A stretch of DNA of 64,000 bases from Saprospiraceae bacterium (GTDB taxonomy: Bacteria; Bacteroidota; Bacteroidia; Chitinophagales; Saprospiraceae). The stretch covers positions 110,237 to 174,236 of the forward strand of contig JADKBO010000013.1 in the NCBI GenBank assembly GCA_016715105.1. Direction: 5' to 3'. Shown here in pieces: positions 18,632 through 28,494 of the stretch; the stretch's first letter is position 1, and each line of letters begins with the position of its first letter. Under the pieces are notes generated by a model, which was not told the origin of the DNA, made no database searches, and saw nothing but the letters and a program-made list of their open reading frames with translations. Both the position numbers and the translations under genes were made by a program.

Positions 18632-20818
18632 ATGCAACAAAAACCAAAAAATCCAAGTAAGCATGTTTTAAATCGAAGGCAATTCATAGAAATCTCTGGT
18701 AAAGGCATTGCCAGTTTGAGTGTAGGAGCAGCGGGATTAGGAAGCCTTTCCTTAAGTGCTTGTGAGTCCCCCAAAAGCAATAAAGTATTTGGAGCCTGTC
18801 ATCATGACTGCCCAGATACTTGCAGTTGGGAGATTACAACAGAAGACAATCAAATAAAATCATTCAAAGCAAGTGAAAGTAATCCATATACCGCGGGCAA
18901 ATTGTGCAATAAGATGGACAATTTTCACAACGAGGTCGTATTTAGTCCTCATCGTTTGCTCAAACCCCTCAAACGTGTTGGCGTAAAGGGATCCGGAGAC
19001 TTTGCTGAAATCAGTTGGGATCAAGCTTTACAAGAAATCAGTGAAAAACTCAAAATCATTCTAGATGAAAAAGGTGGTGAAGCCATCTTACCTTTTTCTT
19101 ACGGTGGTAATGAAGGCATCATTCAAGGTCGGGCTGGCAGGAAATTATTCGCACATATGGGCGCCTCTCGTTTGGATCGTACCATCTGTGGAGACGCTGC
19201 GGTTGCTGGCATTGAAGCAGTAAACGGACAAACAACCGGAGTTATGCCCGAGGACATCATTCACAGCCGCTTTATTGTTTTGTGGGGCACCAATACACTA
19301 TATACCAATCAACATCTGTGGCCATTTATTTTGAAAGCCAAAGAACAAGGTGCCAAAATAGTTGTCATAGATCCTTTCAAATCCGATACAGCAATGGAGG
19401 CGGATTGGTATATTCAGCCCTTTCCTGGAACTGACACTGCACTGGCTTTAGGTCTCATCCATGTTATCCTTGCCGAAAACTTACAAGATGTAGATTATAT
19501 CTCAAAGTACACTTCAGGAATAAACGAATTGACCGTACACGTCCAGTTATACAATCCTGAAAACGTTGCAAAAATCACTGGTCTAGACAAAGAAACAATT
19601 ATTGATTTGGCAAAATCATATGCAAATGCAAAGCCCTCACTCATACGATTGTTGATTGGCATGGAACACCAAAGCAATGGTGCGTCAGCCTACAGAGCCA
19701 TTGCCATGTTACCAGCATTGACTGGCGCTTGGAAAGAGTTGGGTGGCGGATTGATGCATATGGCCTATGAGTTATTTGGTGAGGCACTCAATTACGAACC
19801 TCATGAATTGCCTCAAAACCTTAAAGAAAAAACAACAAGGCTGATCAACATGGTGAAACTAGGAAAGGTTTTGACAGATCCCACGATGTCGCCTTCGATT
19901 GATGCACTATTTGTATACAATGCCAACCCTGCAGTGACGATTCCAAACCAAAATCTAGTCTTAGAAGGATTAAAAAGGACCGACCTGCTCACTGTAGTTC
20001 TGGATCATTTTGTGACAGATACCGCGAGATATGCCGACTATGTTTTCCCGGCAACCACTCCTTTTGAGAACTGGGATTTATTTAGTACATGGGCTATACC
20101 CTACCTCAACATCAACGAACCCGCTATTCCTCCCTTGGGGGAAGCAAAAGCAAACACAGAATTTTTTAGATTACTGGCAAAACACATGGGTTATGAAGAG
20201 TCCTATTTATTTGAGGATGACCAAGATCTGGTGAAAACTACTTTAGACTCCAATCACCCATACATGAAAGGCATCACCTACAAATCATTGAGAAAAACAG
20301 GTTGGGCCAAATTCAATTTGCCAGATCCATGGATGCCACATGTCGAGGGCAATTTCGCAACTCCGACCAAAAAATGTCTTTTTTACAATCCAAATGTAGA
20401 CCCTGCACTTCCAGATTACATTCCTTTACCACATTCTGAAGAAGACATCATAAATTATCCATATCGGCTTTTGAGCATTAAATCAACCAAACACTTTTTA
20501 AATTCTAGCCACGCCAATATTGATAGTCTCATACAAAAAGAGGGAAAACCGTATCTGGACATCAGCGACGAAGATGCCATAGCTTTGTCAATAGTAGATG
20601 GCGATGCAGTCAAAGTTTACAACCAACGCGGTGAAGTTTTATTGAATGCCAAGATCAAAAAAAGGGTCAAAAAGGGAGTAGTTTGCATGCCACAAGGATA
20701 TTGGACCAGCCTCATGGATGGAGATTCTTCGGCTAATGCACTAACAGATGATTTACTGACAGATATGGGCGGCGGGGCAGCTTTGCAGGAAGCAAGAGTA
20801 GCGATTATGAAAGTATAA
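18632..20818 (+). CDS. Tat-exported molybdopterin oxidoreductase lipoprotein
   Basis: A 728-residue protein of the DMSO-reductase superfamily. The N-terminus has a twin-arginine motif (NRRQFIEISGKG) and a lipobox-like LSLSAC with Cys44, so it is probably exported folded and lipid-anchored. A [4Fe-4S] site is formed by C56, C60, C64 and C92 (CHHDCPDTC ... GKLCNK). The molybdopterin guanine dinucleotide regions follow, and the C-terminal dinucleotide-binding domain contains GDAVKVYNQRGEVLLNAK. No beta or membrane subunit genes are adjacent, so the electron partner is unknown. A decayed copy of its last 70 codons lies at 21955-22183. Confidence 0.88.
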   Translation: MQQKPKNPSKHVLNRRQFIEISGKGIASLSVGAAGLGSLSLSACESPKSNKVFGACHHDCPDTCSWEITTEDNQIKSFKASESNPYTAGKLCNKMDNFHNEVVFSPHRLLKPLKRVGVKGSGDFAEISWDQALQEISEKLKIILDEKGGEAILPFSYGGNEGIIQGRAGRKLFAHMGASRLDRTICGDAAVAGIEAVNGQTTGVMPEDIIHSRFIVLWGTNTLYTNQHLWPFILKAKEQGAKIVVIDPFKSDTAMEADWYIQPFPGTDTALALGLIHVILAENLQDVDYISKYTSGINELTVHVQLYNPENVAKITGLDKETIIDLAKSYANAKPSLIRLLIGMEHQSNGASAYRAIAMLPALTGAWKELGGGLMHMAYELFGEALNYEPHELPQNLKEKTTRLINMVKLGKVLTDPTMSPSIDALFVYNANPAVTIPNQNLVLEGLKRTDLLTVVLDHFVTDTARYADYVFPATTPFENWDLFSTWAIPYLNINEPAIPPLGEAKANTEFFRLLAKHMGYEESYLFEDDQDLVKTTLDSNHPYMKGITYKSLRKTGWAKFNLPDPWMPHVEGNFATPTKKCLFYNPNVDPALPDYIPLPHSEEDIINYPYRLLSIKSTKHFLNSSHANIDSLIQKEGKPYLDISDEDAIALSIVDGDAVKVYNQRGEVLLNAKIKKRVKKGVVCMPQGYWTSLMDGDSSANALTDDLLTDMGGGAALQEARVAIMKV

Positions 20819-21123
20819 GAGATATACAAATAGTTTCAAAAAAAATTGACATTATTAAATGAGGAAAGATTGCTTTTCGTACGATTTTTTCTACTGTTTG
20901 AAATAGGAGTATTTCAATCCTAGTTTGGAGCGGTTGCTGACTCATATTTAGGAGTTTCTTTTTAATTTTTTAAATAGTAGTTGATGGTATTTCACTGTTT
21001 TATCCCTTTGAGGCATCAAAGTAGGAAATAAGATTTGTGACTAATTGGTTATCAGAATTAATTTTATTTCAAAGCACACCTTCAAAATACTTAATGAACC
21101 TATAATGAAATAATCTTTTTCAG
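20819..21123. other. Intergenic stretch, nothing recognised
   Basis: AT-rich DNA between convergent genes. I see no hairpin with a T-tract, repeat or protein-like frame. Confidence 0.5.
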
Positions 21124-21780
21124 TTAATTACATAATTTAATTTTTTCATTAGCTATCTCCATGATTTTACCGTATTCAATTTCATTATTATCTTTATACA
21201 TATTTTCTAACATAGCAAAATATTTTTTTGCAATATCACAATTCCCCATTCCTACATAAGCTAAAAACAAATTATAGCGAACACCTGCTATATTTAAACT
21301 ACTTAGGTCTTTTTTTAATATAACATTTGACAAGTCAATAGATTTCTGATAGTCACCCGTATTTAATAAAGAGCCTGATAAACTGACAATAGCTGGGAAA
21401 TAATTGCTATCCGACTTTTCAATGGCTTTATTATAAAGTTCGATTGCGCTAGCATAGTTATGATTATTTGCTGCGAGATTTGCCAAATTCGTAAGAATTA
21501 CTGGGTTTTCTGGCTCAATTTCATATGCTTGATTAAATTTTTCAAATGCTTTTTCAAGTTGACCCTCTTTTGCAAAGTGAAGTCCTGTCGAATTTAAGTT
21601 ATTAGCCTCTTGAGTCTTAAACAGAAAATTTGTATCTGATACCACAGTATTAAATGCACTGGATTCAGCGATTTTAAAAATTTCTGGGGAAATTGAATTT
21701 GATTTATTTTTATCAGAACAAGAAATTTCAACTAACATAAAAATTATCAGCCACAAAACTATTTCAGTTGGAATTCTCAT
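21124..21780 (-). CDS. TPR-repeat lipoprotein
   Basis: The 218-residue protein starts with a lipoprotein signal (lipobox-like VEISC). Residues 60-200 contain about three TPR units, such as GLHFAKEGQLEKAFEKFNQA and YEIEPENPVILTNLANLAAN. TPR proteins of this kind serve as scaffolds in the periplasm or on the outer membrane; no partner can be named. A TAGATTTG -7-like element lies about 30 bases upstream, next to the small inverted repeat ATCTAC-GAA-GTAGAT (21809-21823). The gene is isolated between the molybdenum enzyme and its decayed duplicate. Confidence 0.75.
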   Translation of the reverse strand: MRIPTEIVLWLIIFMLVEISCSDKNKSNSISPEIFKIAESSAFNTVVSDTNFLFKTQEANNLNSTGLHFAKEGQLEKAFEKFNQAYEIEPENPVILTNLANLAANNHNYASAIELYNKAIEKSDSNYFPAIVSLSGSLLNTGDYQKSIDLSNVILKKDLSSLNIAGVRYNLFLAYVGMGNCDIAKKYFAMLENMYKDNNEIEYGKIMEIANEKIKLCN

Positions 21781-21954
21781 ATCTTTGATTTTTAAAAAAT
21801 TTACACAAATCTACGAAGTAGATCCAAAATTCTGTCCTCTCTGCCCAATATATCCTCCTTACCCTGCATCGCCTTAAAGACCTTTTTCACTCTTTTTACC
21901 TCACTCGACTTTTTAAAAATAAGAAATAATCGTGGAAGACACAAAAGAGTAGGG

Positions 21955-22183
21955 TATCGCCAACGGTGATGCAATCAAAGTTTTCACTCAAAGAGGCAGT
22001 GTTCTATTAGATGTACAGATCAAAAAGGGTCAAAAAGGGAGTGGTTTGCATGCCACAAGGATATTGGACCAGCCTCATCAATGGTGATTCTTCGGCCAAT
22101 GCATTGACAGATGATTTACTAACAGATATGGGCGGGGGTGCAGATTTGCAGGAAGCAAGAGAAGTATCTAAAATTACTTCCTA
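21955..22183 (+). pseudogene. Decayed duplicate of the molybdopterin oxidoreductase 3' end
   Basis: This stretch aligns along its length to 20590-20818: the segment 'ggtcaaaaagggag' and the following 'catgccacaaggatattgg' are identical and the reading ends at the corresponding stop region. A two-base loss in the A-run after 'agatcaaaaa' breaks the frame, and there is no start. It is therefore a partial segmental duplication left behind about 1.1 kb downstream, with the TPR lipoprotein in between. Confidence 0.85.
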
Positions 22184-22250
22184 ACTATTGTCAATTGTAT
22201 CTTATGAAAAATATTCTTTTAAAACATATGCTATTCACCGCTGCACAGCC

Positions 22251-22829
22251 TTACCTTTCAATCTTCTCACCTTTTTGATCAATGTAGATCCAGTGCTCAC
22301 TATTCATTGCAGTATATTCATGGTCTTTTATCTTTTCACAATCATTACTCACCTTAGCCTGCCCATCGACGAAAGGAAAAGCACAATCAAATTTAGCCGG
22401 TATGACGATCTTTCCTGTCGCATCAGCATAGCCGGTTTTACCATACCGAAGTATTCTGAATAAACCATCCTCCAAATAATCAGGACCGTTGTCATATCGC
22501 TGAACTTCATAAAGCCTCTGCCCCTGTTGATTGATGCCTATCAAATCAGAATTTTCGCCAATTTTTTCGATGACTATCCCAAAAGTCAGAATCGTATCTG
22601 AAAAGCTACTTTCAAATCTACCGGCCGGAATGATGGTGTCCCCTTTCTGATTGACATAGCAAAAAGTTTTTCCCAACTCATATAAGCCATCAGAAAGCAG
22701 AAACAAAGTGTCTGCCGGTTTAAAATCTGTAATTTCTGCATATTTGGATTGAATTACTTCAGGTTTGGTTTTTACATTTGAACAAGCCACTAAAAAACAA
22801 AATATGAAAAAGTACAGCATTGATTTCAT
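22251..22829 (-). CDS. WG-repeat-like lipoprotein
   Basis: The 192-residue protein has a lipoprotein signal ending in LVACS. Several WG-type beta units follow, with phrases such as CYVNQKGDTIIPAG, LIGINQQGQRLYEV, GYADATGKIVIPAKFD and WIYIDQKGEKI. WG repeats are common in Bacteroidota surface lipoproteins; no ligand is known. The gene ends close to the decayed oxidoreductase fragment and begins just left of an interspersed repeat at 22870. Confidence 0.75.
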   Translation of the reverse strand: MKSMLYFFIFCFLVACSNVKTKPEVIQSKYAEITDFKPADTLFLLSDGLYELGKTFCYVNQKGDTIIPAGRFESSFSDTILTFGIVIEKIGENSDLIGINQQGQRLYEVQRYDNGPDYLEDGLFRILRYGKTGYADATGKIVIPAKFDCAFPFVDGQAKVSNDCEKIKDHEYTAMNSEHWIYIDQKGEKIER

Positions 22830-22869
22830 CGAACTATTTTTTAATTTTTAGTAAATATTTAGGAAGGGC

Positions 22870-23001
22870 TTTTTTCAAAAAAATCAGGCAATTTTTCATC
22901 AATCGAAGGCTTGTTTGAGAAGTAATAGCAGTGCTAATGCAACGAAAACAGCTGAAGAGTCGCGGAAAATTGGCATTTTTTGAATGAAATTGACTCCACC
23001 T
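22870..23001 (+). repeat. Interspersed repeat, copy A (about 130 bp)
   Basis: This stretch is about 90% identical, in inverted orientation, to 38866-38996. Shared blocks include 'gtttgagaagtaatagcag' and 'tgaatgaaattgactccacc'. It has no intact frame. It may be an IS end, a non-autonomous element or a fragment of a dead gene. It lies about 50 bases to the left of the hairpin following the IS110 transposase. Confidence 0.8.
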
Positions 23002-23054
23002 CATCTAAAACACTTTTTGCTTACATTCCAATTTTTTAAACAAAGCTCTTTTAC

Positions 23055-23075
23055 CCTTCAATAATAGATTGAAGG
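23055..23075 (-). terminator. Hairpin downstream of the IS110 transposase
   Basis: CCTTCAAT-AATAG-ATTGAAGG is a perfect 8-bp stem 34 bases beyond the transposase stop. It lacks a T-tract, so it may be a weak terminator or a subterminal structure of the element. Confidence 0.35.
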
Positions 23076-23108
23076 ACCACCGACTTTTCCTAAATACATT
23101 ATTTTTGA

Positions 23109-24439
23109 TTAAGCAATTTCTTCAAAAGTAATGTTATGCTTTTGCATCATTTTTTGAATTCTCCCTATGTTGATGCATTTTAGCTTTTCTGGATTAATTG
23201 ATATTTTTGTTGGCTCATACTCTACTTTTTTTACAATCATCGCGTACACGATAGTTGCTATTTTTTTTGCTGTGGCCATTCTTGCTATTTTTGCTCCTGC
23301 TCTCGACTTTATTCGATTGTAATATTGGAAGAGAGGGCTATTTTTTACTTTTGCAGCACCAACAGCAGCATTTATAAAAGCATTCCTTAGGTTTTTATTC
23401 CCCTTGGTAGTACGCGACGATAATATTTTACCTCCTGACACTTTGTTGTTTGGGCATAAGCCCAACCATGATACAAAATGTTTACTTGTTTTAAACTTAG
23501 TTTGTAGCTCATCAAATCCAACTTCTGCTAAAAGTGTGAAGACGGTATCAAAACTGACACCTTCGACATTCATTATATCTATCCCTCCATTCAGCGTTTT
23601 AGCAAATTCCTCTATTTTAAACTTTGGCGCATTCGCTTGCCTTCTTTTTTTTTTTTACTCTTTGTCAAACTTAGATCGTCGGACTTTCCATCCTTTATTA
23701 TTAAAAGAGTTATTAATTCATCGATCTTTGTGTCACATTCTTCAATTTGACTTCTTAAAAATTCATAATGATCGTAATTTTGTTTGAGTTCGAAAAGGTT
23801 GCTTTCTCGCCAATTCCCTTCAAGCGCCTTTTCTAGATCCTCCTTGCTAGTTTTTAGATTTTTACCTGCAAGCTGCGCTAGTTCTTTTGCGTCTCTTTGA
23901 CCTGAAAGTATAGCTCTAATTATTGCTTTTCCACTTGTACCCATTATGTCGGAAATAACTGCGGGTAGTTGGATGTTCATTAAAACTAGACTTTTTTGTA
24001 TCTTCTTGACACAACGAGATGTACCCTCAAGTAAACTTTTGCGATGTCTTGCCAAGGTTCTTATTTGCTCTATTTCAGCACTAGGTTGAAAGCTTGAGGG
24101 CAAGAGCCCCGTAGCGTGCAACTTCCATATCCATTGTGCGTCCGCCATATCTGACGGTTTTCGATTTCTAATATTCTTGGTAAATAGTGGATTTACTAAT
24201 ACTGCTTCCATTCCATACTCCTGGATCATGACAAACAATTGTTTCCAATAAAACCCTGTACTCTCCATGGCCACTGTTTCAACTTTGTTTGATACGAACC
24301 ATTCACACAATTTACGCAAGTCTGCTGTTGTGACCCCTACTGTCATTTGTTGGGTTGGCAGTGGACCTATTGAAGCACAGTGGAACTTGCTTCCCACATC
24401 AACACCTCCAGCATTACCATTTTTGATTTCGAATAACAT
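23109..24439 (-). CDS. IS110-family DEDD transposase, broken at an A12 run
   Basis: The first part (24439 to about 23650) is the RuvC-like domain with catalytic residues D14 (GGVDVG), E59 (VAMESTGFYW), D97 and D100 (KPSDMADAQ). The second part (to 23109) is the Transposase_20 domain with the Ser-containing segment GGKILSSRTTKGNKNLRNAF. The two are in different frames; the switch falls at 12 consecutive A (minus strand; 23645-23656), in the linker SKKKK-RRQANAPKFKIEEF. One base gained or lost there restores a single protein of about 440 residues. It could be a sequencing slip, a real inactivation, or transcriptional slippage at the run. Confidence 0.88.
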
Positions 24440-24481
24440 CTTACTTAGATTTAATGGTTATAAATATAAATATTATGAATA

Positions 24482-24567
24482 GGTGAATTATAGATTATCT
24501 ATTCTCATCTGCAGGATATCATTGATACTAATGATTCCTAATATGCTTGTATTGCAAAAAATTCACC
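24482..24567 (-). ncRNA. Candidate bridge RNA of the IS110 element
   Basis: Just upstream of the transposase, GGTGAATT (24482-24489) pairs exactly with AATTCACC (24560-24567), enclosing a second stem-loop at 24513-24539 (AGGATATCATT with AATGATTCCT, one bulge). IS110 elements are known to carry a guide ('bridge') RNA in the non-coding end before the transposase gene, and the position fits. I cannot match the internal loops to the donor or target sequences, so the identification rests on location and folding only. Confidence 0.35.
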
Positions 24568-24847
24568 CTGCTTAGACTAAATATAGGATTAAAATATCCA
24601 AGGAAAAACCAAGCTTGATTCATAATTCAAACCAATTTAATTATTCTGACGAAGAACTCTGAACGAAGAACTTTGTTTTTTTTTTGCTTGTTTAAATTTA
24701 TTTTTGGTGGACTAAATAGTTACAATTTTCATACCTTTTGTTGTAAATAGTTAAGCAATGTAAATCTATTGAAATTAGCTTGTTTTTAATTAATTCTATA
24801 TACTCGATGAAGAGGTTTCTCAAATAAATTAGTATGCTGATACGCCC

Positions 24848-25639
24848 TCACCCCAACTTATACAAATCCGACCTCCTTTCGTCCAACGCATTGATCAAAT
24901 TCCTGCTTTGCTCAATTTGATTCAAATCCACAATTCCACTGACAATTCCTTCCAATGAATCCGATGCCCTGGCAATAATCTTCCCGAATGGATCTATAAT
25001 CATGCTATTGCCAGCGAATTTTATTCCTGCATCGGTCCCAACTCTGCCGCATGCTACAATAAATATTTGATTTTCAATAGCTCTGGCGATCAATAAACTG
25101 ACAAAGTGATCCACTCTTGCAAAGGGCCATGCGGTAGGAACAAAAAGTATTTGAATGCCTCGCAGCGTCAATGTTCTAGCTATTTCAGGGAATCTCAATT
25201 CATAACAAGTCATCACACCTACTTTGATGCCGAGGATAGAAAATATTCCCAAATGATCTCCTGGTGTAATGAAAAGTTCTTCGCTTATTGGTTTTATGGT
25301 AACCAAATGTGTTTTGCGGTATTTATAAGTTAAATTACCAGTGTTGTCAATGACTGCAACAGTATTATAAACTTTATCTTCAACTTTTTCAGACAGCCCC
25401 AAAATAATGCAAATATTTTGTTTCACTGCTAATTGCATAATTGGTGTCAGATGATCATTTCCCCAAACCACTGCATAGTCTTTTATTACCTGCATGTCAT
25501 ATCCGGTATCTGACATCTCAGGAAAAACTACAATATCAAAATTATTTACCTCCTCACTTTCAAGGATGGTTATGATTTTATTGAGATTGTAATCAACTTG
25601 TCCGAGCTTTGACTCAAATTGGTAGGTGGCAATTTTCAT
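24848..25639 (-). CDS. Carbon-nitrogen hydrolase (nitrilase superfamily amidase)
   Basis: The 263-residue protein has the complete nitrilase-superfamily triad: E41 in VVFPEMSDTGYD, K109 in KYRKTHL and C145 in VGVMTCYELRFPEIA. The length and motifs fit the omega-amidase/Nit1 or carbamoyl-amide branches, cytosolic enzymes that hydrolyse small amides such as deaminated glutathione or alpha-ketoglutaramate. It lies downstream of hutG beyond a small lipoprotein, so a role in handling amide products of amino acid breakdown is possible but only inferred from position. Confidence 0.85.
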   Translation of the reverse strand: MKIATYQFESKLGQVDYNLNKIITILESEEVNNFDIVVFPEMSDTGYDMQVIKDYAVVWGNDHLTPIMQLAVKQNICIILGLSEKVEDKVYNTVAVIDNTGNLTYKYRKTHLVTIKPISEELFITPGDHLGIFSILGIKVGVMTCYELRFPEIARTLTLRGIQILFVPTAWPFARVDHFVSLLIARAIENQIFIVACGRVGTDAGIKFAGNSMIIDPFGKIIARASDSLEGIVSGIVDLNQIEQSRNLINALDERRSDLYKLG

Positions 25640-25725
25640 TTTAGAATTTATTTATTTTGTGGCAGTCACTTTTCAGAATCATTGCCTTCTAGCATTCAAC
25701 TCCTCGTAGAATCGTTAATCAATTA

Positions 25726-26064
25726 TTATTCTTTCACCAATCGATGGGTAAATTCATTTTGTTCATAATTTAACCTGAAAGTATAGTCTCCACATTCCAG
25801 TAGTTGTTCACCAACAAAATCAATCGGCATCCTTTTGATTATTTGACCATCTATTATAAGGCAAAAAGTTCCATATGGATAAGAACTTTCAAATGATTGG
25901 TAAGCAGTAACCTCATCCGGATTTATAGTGCCGAATTCAACACCATTATAAGAAGTACTATCAAACCTGTACTCACTGACATTTTTCATCCTGATATTGA
26001 CCTTTGTGTCTTTAGAACAAGATAAAAAGGTAACGATTGAAATTAAAATTAAAAATTGTTTCAT
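25726..26064 (-). CDS. Small hypothetical lipoprotein
   Basis: The 112-residue protein starts MKQFLILISIVTFLSCSKD, a standard lipoprotein signal with Cys16. The rest is predicted beta-rich (VSEYRFDSTSYNGVEFG, CLIIDGQIIKRMPI) and resembles small Bacteroidota lipoproteins without known function. It lies between hutG and the nitrilase gene, same strand, with gaps of 180 and 86 bases. Confidence 0.6.
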   Translation of the reverse strand: MKQFLILISIVTFLSCSKDTKVNIRMKNVSEYRFDSTSYNGVEFGTINPDEVTAYQSFESSYPYGTFCLIIDGQIIKRMPIDFVGEQLLECGDYTFRLNYEQNEFTHRLVKE

Positions 26065-26169
26065 AGTTGTTACTTTGCTTATATAACGATTATTATCTCA
26101 TTTTATAACTACTAAGGAATAATTCGACCTAATGAAGAGTTGAAATGTTGTAAAATTTCACTCCTTAAG

Positions 26170-26190
26170 TTTGAAGATATATTCTTCAAA
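26170..26190 (-). terminator. Hairpin after the hut operon
   Basis: TTTGAAGA-TATAT-TCTTCAAA is a perfect 8-bp stem with a 5-base loop, 54 bases beyond the hutG stop. There is no T-tract, so termination is only a possibility. Confidence 0.3.
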
Positions 26191-26243
26191 ATCTGCGCGT
26201 TGCGTATCAGCAAATCCTTAATCCTTCCCATTGTGTTTTCAAC

Positions 26244-27248
26244 TCACTCCCAGTCAATCCCCAACCTTTTCATCACCATAAAATCCACCAATCTTGACGC
26301 TAGTGAAGCCGTTACTCCATCCTGGTCGAATGTTGGATTTAATTCAGCAATATCACATGAAATTACCTTTTTGGTGTCGAATAGAAAATCGAGCATTTTA
26401 TACATAAATATTGGAGAGAATCCTAAGGGTGAAGGCGCACTCACTCCTGGTGCAAATGCTGATGAAAAGCCGTCCAGATCAATACTTATATACAGATAAT
26501 CGTTGCGGTCGATCATGTCAGCCAGCTTTTCCACGATGGCATTTATATGACTTTCTGTATCTCCACAATCCAGGTGGGAAAAATAATGCACTCCATTTGT
26601 TTTTGCAATGTCAAAGAGGGACTTCGTATTGGACTGATGTTGAATGCCAATTACGGTGTAATCTACAGAATCTCCCTTTTCCATTGCTTCATTCAAAATC
26701 TGATTAAATGGAGTCCCAGAGTTTCCTGCTTTTTCTACTGGACGTAAATCAAAATGGGCGTCAAAATTGATGATACCGATTTTCTTCTTCTCCTTCTTGG
26801 AAACTGCATCACATAACCCATTAAAATTGGCGTAAGCGATGTCATGACCTCCACCCAAGCCAATAGTGAAAACACTGTTTTTAACTAAATGGGAAATACT
26901 TGCAGAAAAATATTCCTGGCCTTTTTCCAAATTGCCGTCTTTACAAAACACATCACCGGCATCTGCAATAAAATGATTCCCAAAATGATTGGGCAATTTT
27001 CCAAGCTTTTGCCTGATTGCATTTGGACCTAAAACAGCGCCAACCCTTCCCTGATTCCTTCGAACTCCTTCATCACAAGCATAACCCAAAAGCGCAATCT
27101 CCGGCAGCCTAATAACCGCTTCTCTTAAATCAATCAAGCTCACCGATTCGTGCCAATACTGCCTGGGATTCTGCACATTTGAATGGCGGCCACTCCAGTT
27201 TTCGTTGGAGGGAGCTGTATAGTTGGAAGTTATTTTTGACAGGTTCAT
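26244..27248 (-). CDS. hutG: Formimidoylglutamase (arginase/ureohydrolase family)
   Basis: The enzyme splits N-formimidoyl-L-glutamate to glutamate and formamide, the last step of the short histidine pathway. The 334-residue protein shows the dimanganese site motifs of the ureohydrolase family: GLGGGHDIAYANF, NFDAHFDLRP and SIDLDGFSSAFAPGVSAPSP. It begins 5 bases after hutI and completes the operon, which explains the absence of hutF or an ftcD gene nearby. Confidence 0.9.
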   Translation of the reverse strand: MNLSKITSNYTAPSNENWSGRHSNVQNPRQYWHESVSLIDLREAVIRLPEIALLGYACDEGVRRNQGRVGAVLGPNAIRQKLGKLPNHFGNHFIADAGDVFCKDGNLEKGQEYFSASISHLVKNSVFTIGLGGGHDIAYANFNGLCDAVSKKEKKKIGIINFDAHFDLRPVEKAGNSGTPFNQILNEAMEKGDSVDYTVIGIQHQSNTKSLFDIAKTNGVHYFSHLDCGDTESHINAIVEKLADMIDRNDYLYISIDLDGFSSAFAPGVSAPSPLGFSPIFMYKMLDFLFDTKKVISCDIAELNPTFDQDGVTASLASRLVDFMVMKRLGIDWE

Positions 27249-27253
27249 TGACT

Positions 27254-28494
27254 TTATTTTGTAAATATTTTTCCAGATAAATATACCGCCTCAATCTGTG
27301 ACTCGCCGAAAGAATAGGGCAAAAAGTGATACGAAGAAATAGGTTTAGTCAAAAGCAAATTGGCTATTTTCCCAACGGTGATCGAACCAACTTCCTCCTC
27401 CAACCCCATAGCATAAGCACCATTGATCGTTGCAGCATTAATGGCTTCTTCAGGTGTCATTTTCATCTTGATACACGCAGCCGAAACAACCTGATTCATG
27501 TTGCCCGATGGTGCAGATCCCGGATTGTAATCAGTAGCCAATGCAAGTGGAAGACCAGCATCTATGATTTGTCGGGCAGGAGTATAGGGAATACTCAGAA
27601 AGTAGGAACAGTTTGGCAAGGCCACCAGCATTGTCTTAGTCCCCTTCAAAGCTTCAATATCTTCTGCTCGCATGTGCTCCAGGTGATCAACTGACAAAGC
27701 ATTGTATTCCACAGCTGCCTTCACACCTCCTATGGCATTGAACTGATTGACATGGATCTTGGCCTTGAGTCCAAACTTTCGACCAGCTTCCATGACTTGT
27801 ATCGTTTCCTCCACAGAGAAATATCCGGTCTCACAAAATACGTCTACAAAGTCGGCAAGACCTTGTTTTGCTACTTCCGGCATGATCTCTTTTGTGACAA
27901 GATCGATGTAAACTTGTTTGTTGTCTTTGTAGGCTAATGGCAATGCATGTGCACCTAGGTAAGTAGCCTTTATCTTTAATGGAAAGTTTTCTTTCAATCT
28001 TCGAATGACTCGGAGCATTTTCAATTCTGCCTCCATGGTCAAACCATAACCTGATTTTATCTCTATCGCACCTGTGCCCATTTGTGCTACTTCCAACAAT
28101 CGAGATCTGCTTTGTTCATACAAATCTTCTTCCGATATTTCCTGTAAAGTTTTTGCAGAATTGAGAATTCCTCCACCCCTCCCGGCAATTTCTTCATAAC
28201 TCAGACCACTGATGCGATCAACAGATTCGCCTTGCGATTACCTGCATAAACCAGATGAGTGTGGGAATCACACCAGGCGGGCAAAACCATACGACCAGTA
28301 ACATCTATTACTTCATCAGATCCAATTTCAGGACATTCAGACATTGGACCAAAAGCCATAATTATCCCATCGTTTACTTGCAAAAAAGCATCCCTAATAG
28401 TTAGTAAAATCTGCATTTCAGCACCAGACAAAAAGGATAAGTTCTCCTTTCGAACCTGTATCAATTCTTTGATATTTTTAAAAAGTGTTGCCAT
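27254..28494 (-). CDS. hutI: Imidazolonepropionase (frameshifted)
   Basis: HutI hydrolyses imidazolone-5-propanoate to formimidoylglutamate. The frame starts at 28494 (MATLFKNIKELIQVR) and contains the metal motif CDSHTHLVYAGNR. At about 28225-28235 one base is missing; the next frame continues VDRISGLSYEEIAGRGGG, IEIKSGYGL, AHALPLAYKD, VDVFCETGYFS, HVNQFN and ATDYNPGS to the end. Joined, it has about 413 residues, the usual length. The start directly abuts the hutU stop. I take the break as a base error in an otherwise normal gene. Confidence 0.9.

Larger units (their letters stand above)
23055..24567 (-). mobile_element. IS110-family insertion sequence (ends not determined)
   Basis: One DEDD transposase gene with non-coding flanks, as usual for IS110 elements, which lack terminal inverted repeats and usually leave no target duplication. 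I therefore cannot fix the ends; the span given runs from the downstream hairpin to the folded leader. The right (5') flank up to 24847 is all non-coding and could belong to the element. It lies between a lipoprotein gene and a nitrilase gene. Confidence 0.6.
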
